Shown: positions 60,501 through 64,000 of the stretch, piece by piece
Layout: each line of letters begins with the position of its first letter
Position numbering within the stretch: position 1 is the first letter of the stretch
NCBI GenBank assembly: GCA_006503475.1
Contig: RSEH01000181.1
Location: forward strand, 32,839-96,838
DNA: 64,000 nt
Origin: Stentor roeselii
Taxonomy: Eukaryota > Ciliophora > Heterotrichea > Heterotrichida > Stentoridae
Reading direction: 5' to 3'
Notes under the pieces: model-generated
What the model was told of the DNA's origin: nothing
The model's database searches: none
What the model saw: the letters and a program-made list of their open reading frames with translations, nothing else
Made by a program: the position numbers and the translations under genes

Positions 60501-62704
60501 GTGCTGAGGAAAGTTTACTGCTTGACCTTACCAAATATTCTATTGAAAATTTTGAACTCTTGAAAAGTCCTGACTATAACTCAAACGAATATCTTGGAGG
60601 TACTTATAAATGCTCAGAAACTTGCGAATACCTGCACATTATAAATCATTATGGACTTTCTAGATATTCTAGCAAGTGCCCAATATGCCATACTGAAATT
60701 GAAGTGACAATCAAAAATAAATATAATCATCAAAACTATATCAAAGATGAGGATGCTAAAATATACCTTAAGAAAAACTATGAGCATTTAATAGCTAAAC
60801 AGGCAAAAGGATTCAGAATTTACAATAAAACATGTGCAAAATCTGCTCCTCGTGAAATGAAATCTTTATTTACCTTCTACATTCTTAATTTTTGTGTTCA
60901 TTCAATTTTTTATTTTTTAATTATTTATGACTTAGATGAGAAAGGTAAAATTCAGAGCCTTTACCACATAGATAAAGAAGAAGCAAAAAAGAAAATATGT
61001 GAACTTATAACAAGAGACTTTGATTTCATTACAGAAAAAAAATCTAATGAATCACTTCCCTCAGGTGTTTATGAAAACATACATTTTAAGATTCTTGCAA
61101 GTCTTTTCAAATTGACTGAAACCATAGAAGAGTGCCAAGAAAAACCATATAATGATGAGATCAGAAGAACGTTTGAAAAAAATTTCGAAAGTAAATTAAA
61201 GCTTAATCAATCATCAACTCTAATCAATGATTACAAACTTGATTTGTACAAAACATTCAGCCATTCAGATTTATTATGTTCTATCGAGGAAATTCGATAC
61301 CCTCCTAATAATCCCTATCAAAATAACGTTTTGATGTGCAGAACAATTCACAGATCATGGAGTGAATTTCATCAATATTTTAGTCTGATCGAGCATAAAA
61401 ATCAGTATAAAGCAATTCAATTTATAGTAGAAAACTATAACGATGTTATGAATTTAAGTAATTTTTGGCCGATTCTTGAATTTTCACTTGGTTTATTGAA
61501 AAGTCTATCTTTTAAGATCACGAGAAAGGATGCAAAAAATAAAATTTATGATAAGAAATTTTCCGAAAAATTTAAAATAAATAATAATAAGCTTGAAGAG
61601 TTTTTAAAACATTGGAATAAATTATCAATATCATTTTCTCTTTATGGAAAAGAATATGAAAAAAAAAATCTTGATAAATCAAATGAAATTTCATACTTTT
61701 TAATTGATTGTGATCCAGAATCGAATGGAAAATTACTGGCTGCAGCTTTACAGAATTTGGGCTTGATACAAAACAGAATTAAAGAGTATTGTAGTAGCGA
61801 AAACATAGGAAAAGAAGAATTTGTAAGTTTTACTGATTTGGCAAAAGATGATACTTTATCTATAGAGTTAAAAGAGTTAGAAGATAATATAAGAATGTGC
61901 TCATTATATTTTCCTGGATTCGATCAGGATGAGAAGTTATTTTATGATCTTAACAGAATTGAAAGATATTTTAAAACAAAAATAGTGAAAGCTAAAATGA
62001 TTAATGTTGAAATATTTGAAACCATTCAGTACCAATTTGAACTTTTCAATGCAAATAAAAAATATTCAGGGATTGTTGAAAGAATAAGATTGAGATACCC
62101 TTCAACTAATAATGAAGAAAGGAATCAAAAATTGCGACAATATGATGAAAAATTCAGATCATATGATGAAAAACTTAAACTATATTCATGGATGACTCGT
62201 TTGCTCAATATCATTCTAGAGCAAAATGAAAATGTCAAAACTGTTAATGAGATGAATAAGTTCAATCTAAAAAATGATGAGGGCGATAATTTTGATGAAT
62301 TTTTATCTGATGTAAGTCTCGATGAGTTTATTAATTTATTTGAAATTCTTGAGGATTGTATTTATGAGGATTTATCTAAAGAATTTGATAATAAAGAACA
62401 ACTAAATCAACACCAAAAGGATTTATTAAATGGATTCAAAAGCAAGATATGCAGTAATTTCAATATTCCTGCATTTGTAGAATCTCATAAGGTTTTAAGA
62501 CGCATAGGATGCAGAAATTTAACAGGAATTATTGATAAAGATAAAAAGATAAAAGATTACTTCCAAAATGAAAATTATTGGAATGATAAATTTTTGTCAA
62601 TTTATAGAAATATTTCAATTGAATTCCCAGAAAACTTAAAATTAAAACATTTCATTTCTGTCGAAGAAGAATTCCGAAAATTAAAAGATGGGCTAGCGCA
62701 GTAA
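48509..62704 (+). CDS. RNF213-like giant AAA+ protein with RZ zinc finger
   Basis: 4731 residues in one uninterrupted 14.2-kb frame. About 2200 helical residues come first. Then come two AAA+ modules as in vertebrate RNF213 (mysterin). AAA1 has Walker A GETGCGKT (2268-2275) and Walker B FFFDEFN (D2328, E2329), followed by LIFVGACNPYR. AAA2 has Walker A GKPGSSKS (2599-2606) and Walker B VVLFDEIGLAE (D2671, E2672), followed by ALSNWRLDFSKMNRAL. These match the RNF213 motifs GETGCGKT and GSSKSL...DEVGLAE...SNW..D..KMNR. Near residue 4035 is an RZ-type zinc knot (C4035, C4039, H4047, C4057, C4060; ending SSKCPICH). I find no RING. RNF213 is a ubiquitin ligase for lipid droplets, ER and intracellular bacteria, and its RZ finger can act without the RING, so ligase activity here is plausible but unproven. 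The gene is much more AT-rich (Lys, Asn, Ile, Leu codons) than its neighbours. No intron is required, although short in-frame introns without stops could hide. The stop is TAA. Confidence 0.9.
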   Translation: MIGLRKSMTLQADDDDLTKIRISERNLIIFRIEQQMLRFIACFYVDFNKIYIPLMELSYDKSFFDQDMQKFMENSDIFEVISPVFKVYLLDSAYVYINRIGLSKEVLFTIQDFMKGRFDISEVVNDYSLMIIPQFKSHLNLNGIIMVNSENVIPEIFLYEACKNQQRDQIEKISNILSSKMLNLTAYGSLLENALFLGGPKNYSPKQNHLLLNIQRKEESFQWKKREEINRLKENIKKKCAKSNQNLNWIDFLVNYHKGPDQNEPEIYEGLEQKWKLVFFNDFLVKLKNEGEDRFTEYFSKIIHHSQGFVFEDARLISKLGSFSLIKKYLVVPITMAKTKLCPILAVLYFDTNEKVMPRLGVLNWWTHESFYQQLKIFETQMTSMRIGTVFGRTNIKFLVAYQQNRIIPLKDLEMKSAGTNTIVFFVCCFTGICEVRKFIIQSQENKINAEIVGVYKENNSKIIYISKFTFPKSSQFKISVEVILKSSKVWIVDEKADKRSSGEKEFCFLFDVSFKDFGGFGYNQVRSILLPIYSQLSSYCQYILENPCEKYIYRLDYFYHEYIRLKNPKPKNDTEFLNKLKGFINKSIPININKLFILLSMLSLSISLPFNSRLEQSEMLFDYYLNHGPNIEILKSKSYYELILSGLVKIIISLNITGGILSQILNNIYDEIILNLMLVNFINEFKKNNRHASIDQCNILIEQGIRLQDPEKSYIVSNAFLIFPDLSTLTQFIIQKTFEIDIKGPSKDVLTNYIKSVKITNKQLLQFLIFFKENNKKCEENFNLKDLKDFLFIHFAEETHLKEESEIIGDILIKMSEIEYFKNILQENEIKKVILQNFSIVKGLQIIKYLNADIYEFFKSYLKIKHPSLESGSIENLKECITLIKTTESIVENLDELIQSEICKSTVQLINQNLYVKLLETFNTVQCKYLKINYMNQFKEIIPKNKKLRIELIDFCENQKITLSSFIKEIYIYAVTYFCSSEEDLFDHLIEDPIKCYKLTKFLSRENLYKFEKEYQKIINYLQKYYNSIISKELNLKETSAICAHKKEGRNTLIKLMNIALKKTDNDHNLLRSLNEIEKTFTILKKGFRMIKKLHYKLPISRSCTSNIVEFLENFNKDLYICTSRGESLIQSIERVLDPIKINTSYEINSIVLYSNKSNFENSKQLQEYYRNFINHVKKINNKNETLKITDVEAFLIYLSRDKDIIKESNIISEVIKLKNFSDPPTLLMSTKGKQTDSDIKKFFESFKQLNTIKVLISSFKSYLENLTHNNKFDIKDLEIPKSYHKNFEDFCSNFIGNYLKNIDEKQTNSLAVFFGSLSECCNTYKLIIGLQENELRFWQECNQEIRNFHEFNNEKNDYQRCIQKNKDTESINQLIYKLLTVRRFVQILPHPEGELNQYFIDLITLLKKNENIIEDISFCESNYYIIEEYKKRIEGNQQVELKKIELILSKSSFEVSYNEKVSIFEIILLIIKDNNQPISIKLYELGDIREAIHLTVSTSKNSSIKKDSNFNIEQDFKIFTEFVDSLNSYIEILSQLNLTLMRLDFIDKKCFKIVDKKYPDFEKELARCNSLLKDWENGLDYFCKNEYYNNFLNNYRLIMIDNYLLKPHNENFQKVKNILQYMKKNYNNFEELKESYSKIEKSENSNTCKEKLNKFFSTLNSLLPYRNEKLVKLQDPDKKESIRTNLIYLVDTKEYYRAILTIYQLYDSFSPSSDIIYFCYPSTSWQDITMFINRLFLDENRRIYTLVYPENLNIEIQQKFEPYILSKYKSSEGKILSIVTKFISSKIVKGLIVQKQVCIKKIYSYSFLNNEQIKSIICDLEMNVELVTSQRSGLGKSTHIYQSFSQIKKLKPEKSLIHVDFSGNYNNEDLGLILERESVKENYDYHIQITSNNDSEYFDHFVFSLLIFGQFYTQKSLFILGKSKIYLEIANSVENNLFESIQILKFIPIHTKLIEFNYKEELILSKDIRYIAKYLYNYQNNLTDKEDIDYNQFEANKFEEINDENIYKIFQNQFINDDKFIINFHQFNTLIRILSTLFKNFEKSPFSAMLMNEYQNDFEYSNHKNLYDGFRSSIIKSILITTEEFIKKSTWAAYQTQILSYKSEALSSYYSENFGDFSIKWSNSNHFIVLFLKDGDFMSIYRDASKVDESIKKMILTQKLFFEMTETFRYISEYGIMQKILKNPEKILEYSELSSSQLIEILLNFYIKFSFHKNKSVFKCKNPEELINKRLSKLSKSGYVLTPDNFLKMNLIYLRCISGVPVILMGETGCGKTALLRFFIEEILREKLEILYIHIGITVEMIREKIKEAHYFLEKSMYNRVWFFFDEFNTSELIGLIANVLCERKFENLKLNDNLIFVGACNPYRANLKNNVQHKENVGIEKIQNTPSKLVHSVKPLPDKVLEFIWDFGALKDSELKEYVASMLNSAKIMNDSIFVNLICSVHQYFQERDDISSVSLRDVNRFIALNDWFKKSIEERSKNKLLKPTENYRQLHENLERSQILKIQEGILAFFHCYYLRLSASDQRKELLTKVLKIIRENHFDNIDENLLSDLLKFHQLDFVLRMEIPEGISMNQALVENIFAIIPCLMNKIPILICGKPGSSKSLAVQIISSSLKGIDSTDEYLKTLPPIQMFSFQGSKSSTSEDIEEIFSKALRFTHDKNSLPVVLFDEIGLAEQSLSNPLKALHRLLEIENNKVGFIALSNWRLDFSKMNRALYLARPDPEIDDLKQTALDIIGNTIGPSLDQMINGYKNLKDKISKKILPDFYGLRDFYHMIKYIKSNQTENCDLRSLVFKAIKKNFNGFKNYNPIISDCFKFLKNSENIPVSQLIKENLIDDKDSRYLMIICEPELSRFITSEIIENYFPKCRKIMGSTFEDDNIFLNSRIKRLLDITEHMKNGNQIILYNMNDIYTSLYNLFNQSFTKFDSRKYCQIALGSKSFSNCLVNDMFKVIVFINSSEEQLKLIDPPFLNRFEKHYINQNDIIDKEMKEKITELNKWVTEMMKIKEKDNLLDPVIIFPCYSKETLNLLVRDKTIDSCKQFLIENSSIDLSILIHMNSDDNYLRKWEEYHNQKFFDYIKSLFGLDNDYKKIICVTYDKTNSDTLLRDLEGITVQYCNSFKSEKAMKESLKEFFGDQTKRIYLLDLEFVSQKQHLLFIVNLINHIYHDESRNIDFRNKSLMILIRMGRNDTNREPLHYFKGWTYKFFENMQRNQFDICKELLQLNMDDIITEENYFIFEENIKDISEKAFSTIKYSSRLHSYEEIINYQNRIQAYLFENNTLIDAFKAKIKKSLKRLNSNPRTNFKLSLFSNKSLINRVNSIADAVKDYIYEIFLTEFIKIIIICEEKLALSQILLFHQFPEFSKRWIEFFDMISTESLEVLIIPNENHIKYYGQILTPYEFNKILPLFEKHTEDDWNNLKSIFDIEPEDQFKNAFIEYTLINKPDRQKYLKTISLFSMNSQNSEENLFSLSDNVNWNNKFFNVSQSIILSLYKILKLYSEYAQNGNEQVQFGDDLESFCQSLVKKVKSSAIISRKEINQELFSIKVLIIIESLNTVYPNEIIKNDLLIFEHAMATKNDKIIDFVYNTDINIIFRKECFEENKQFIGTTNDELRFKSFYMNEILKNDSSFLQTLILELTDEKYLLYFRDSLIDSVLKTIGVHNIISLIEREDINESELDEYVLVENFNDDESKVLPISIDINSKLALLLCFKIRSLNENDHIANYPRVEKIFKFYIDVFDRTIEFNDEYKNLMIIFSVGRLCNFLKTLASIQLDDAKGIDIIIETKFKDLLKRSKNSTQLEIYLLKELKALSNESFACLSQKIKKTEIEIKEIELPSDQKSYIIPYKKTGTLNYQELIKILENIENNQNGFDELYRIPNFKLLFGILIINKVYIKHPFENGNIFANWFKIKEHEFLEHFGKFYTNFIKKLIFNFDDELFSFSRGYNFERSIKSIEIIVSILIFLSYQGVKNPLCSLIFENGEPVDDIEARVNSIYVIGAEESLLLDLTKYSIENFELLKSPDYNSNEYLGGTYKCSETCEYLHIINHYGLSRYSSKCPICHTEIEVTIKNKYNHQNYIKDEDAKIYLKKNYEHLIAKQAKGFRIYNKTCAKSAPREMKSLFTFYILNFCVHSIFYFLIIYDLDEKGKIQSLYHIDKEEAKKKICELITRDFDFITEKKSNESLPSGVYENIHFKILASLFKLTETIEECQEKPYNDEIRRTFEKNFESKLKLNQSSTLINDYKLDLYKTFSHSDLLCSIEEIRYPPNNPYQNNVLMCRTIHRSWSEFHQYFSLIEHKNQYKAIQFIVENYNDVMNLSNFWPILEFSLGLLKSLSFKITRKDAKNKIYDKKFSEKFKINNNKLEEFLKHWNKLSISFSLYGKEYEKKNLDKSNEISYFLIDCDPESNGKLLAAALQNLGLIQNRIKEYCSSENIGKEEFVSFTDLAKDDTLSIELKELEDNIRMCSLYFPGFDQDEKLFYDLNRIERYFKTKIVKAKMINVEIFETIQYQFELFNANKKYSGIVERIRLRYPSTNNEERNQKLRQYDEKFRSYDEKLKLYSWMTRLLNIILEQNENVKTVNEMNKFNLKNDEGDNFDEFLSDVSLDEFINLFEILEDCIYEDLSKEFDNKEQLNQHQKDLLNGFKSKICSNFNIPAFVESHKVLRRIGCRNLTGIIDKDKKIKDYFQNENYWNDKFLSIYRNISIEFPENLKLKHFISVEEEFRKLKDGLAQ

Positions 62705-64000
62705 TTAATAAATGTAAGAAGGGCATAACGAATATATAGATTATTTAAGTAGAGAATATTAAATAATAGATATTTCTTAAAAATCTAGGATACTTATATT
62801 TTTAGACAGGTGTAGTAATCATGATAATTCTTTCTTTTTTTATTTCTTAATACTAGAGCTCTACTAGGCATCATCCTATAAGATAAATCTAATTACATTT
62901 ATGATATTATTTTTTTTTAATATTATCTGGTAGTTTAATCAAGCATCTATCTTGCAACACTTTCTTCAGCTGATTACACTTCACCACAATCTCAATTAAA
63001 AATTATATCCCAAATCTTTTATAAAACTTTTTTATCCATCCCAGAGATTTTCAAATTTTTAAGTTTTTTACTTCATCTTTTAAATATATTTTAAAAACTT
63101 TTAATAGTTTAATCAATAATATTTCATGTGCAATTGTTGAGTTTCTTCATCCGGCTATCTTAAACCACAAGTAAACGAAAAATATATAAGAATTAACTTT
63201 TTTACTCTCACTCTTTAAGCACAATTTAACTACTTTCAAATTTAATACTTTTTCTGTTTTTTTAATCATTTTGGAGATTTTTAAACGATCTAAGGTGTAA
63301 AATACATATTTTTCCATGTTTCGTCCTAGGATTCGTATTTTGGATATTAATGATGTTAGAATTCTTCAGGCCATTACATCAAAGATAAGATTTCTATACC
63401 TTTCTAATAAGTGATCATCCATTTATAATAATCAAACTTAGATCTATACTCTCCACTTATCAAATTGGATTAATTTACTTATTGGCACCTAAAAATATAT
63501 GATCTTTTGTCCATGAAAGCTTAACACAAGCGAACAAAATCCAATACTTAGACATGTTGATTATAGACTTTGATTTAACCATAAATAACCAGAATTTGAT
63601 GGAAAATCTCTTTTTTTATTAGACTGGTTTAATTTTAAGTTATGTTCAGTATATGGAACTTGACCTAATCAACAGCTCAGAAGACTCAAACTTAGCGCTA
63701 AATTTGAAATCCCAATCCACAACTCCAGTAAAAAGCGTTGGGTGTTGTTGAAAAAATTTTAACAGATTCATTTTATTCAAAAACCACGAGGCTCAAGTGA
63801 TAAGTGACTTTGACACTCTGGTCGGTGATGTAAGTCCAGTCCGACAAAATTTCAGCTGTGAAGCTCGCTAACCTTGACATGTGAGTTGATAAATGACCCT
63901 AAGACAACTTAAAAGCTTTTTTTCATATTTTCAGGTCAGATTCAGACGATTTAATCGAAATCAATGATTTGATAGAAACTAATCCAAGAATGTTCCCTTG
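62705..64000. other. Gene-poor AT-rich right end
   Basis: No intact gene to the window edge. Bases 62705-63600 are AT-rich and featureless. From about 63650 onward GC rises and protein-like frames appear. Confidence 0.55.
63650..64000 (-). pseudogene. Possible decayed coding fragment at window edge
   Basis: On the minus strand a 35-codon ATG-initiated stretch (63773-63880; FTAEILSDWTYITDQSVKV) sits in a longer frame that reads protein-like on both sides (GLVSIKSLISIKSS; KIFSTTPNAFYWSCG) but is broken by TGA, TAG and TAA. The plus strand also gives plausible fragments, so strand is uncertain. A continuing gene beyond 64000 cannot be excluded. Confidence 0.25.

Noticed and set aside
1-64000. 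Blepharisma-type code with TGA as Trp
   Set aside because: No intact gene contains an in-frame TGA, and all conserved Trp are TGG.
30490-64000. tRNA genes, rRNA, CRISPR arrays, transposons or telomeric repeats in the spacers
   Set aside because: I saw no TTCGANNC-type arm with matching acceptor stem, no spaced direct repeats, no transposase motif and no tandem CCCTAA-like repeat.

Overview
This window looks like nuclear DNA of a heterotrich ciliate, most simply a Stentor-like species. Four spliceosomal introns can be placed by rejoining a protein family or reading frame. Three are exactly 15 nt and one is 16 nt, which is the heterotrich signature. All intact genes read in the standard code with TGG for Trp, including a 4731-residue gene and a 1062-residue flippase. 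Every intact gene whose end is inside the window stops at TAA or TAG and none at TGA. This differs from Blepharisma, where TGA encodes Trp, but the TGA avoidance is notable. The species is an inference; no rRNA or telomere is present.

Bases 1-30.5 kb are very compact. Genes lie on both strands and are often 2-90 bp apart. In order they are: a tandem cyclic-nucleotide-binding protein (running off the left edge), a cohesin kleisin (RAD21/REC8), a coiled-coil protein, a cyclin with two tiny introns, an SLC18B1-like MFS transporter, class II fumarase, a theta-like glutathione transferase, a tiny membrane protein, the spindle/kinetochore zinc-finger protein BuGZ (ZNF207), a Ser/Pro-rich coiled-coil protein, a P4-ATPase lipid flippase with one 15-nt intron, an F-box/LRR-like protein, TIP41, an anoctamin (TMEM16), a CK1-like kinase, several hypothetical small or coiled-coil proteins, the DNA primase small subunit, a 1027-residue coiled-coil protein and another short coiled-coil protein. 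Neighbours share no obvious pathway. This is eukaryotic housekeeping DNA with bidirectional start regions, not operons.

Bases 30.5-64 kb have a different layout. Three very long genes are separated by AT-rich spacers of 2-3.5 kb. They are a 2065-residue secreted, probably GPI-anchored surface protein; a 1018-residue beta-propeller-like protein; and a 14.2-kb uninterrupted gene for a 4731-residue RNF213-type giant AAA+ protein. The last has two AAA+ ATP sites and an RZ-type zinc finger, but I see no RING.

The spacers contain decayed coding sequence. The clearest case (about 45.1-47.05 kb) is a Cys-rich, furin/EGF-like receptor gene wrecked by many frameshifts and stops. Weaker remnants lie near 30.8-31.2, 32.5-33.0, 40.3-41.4 and 63.7-64.0 kb. 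I saw no tRNA, rRNA, CRISPR array, transposase or telomeric repeat.
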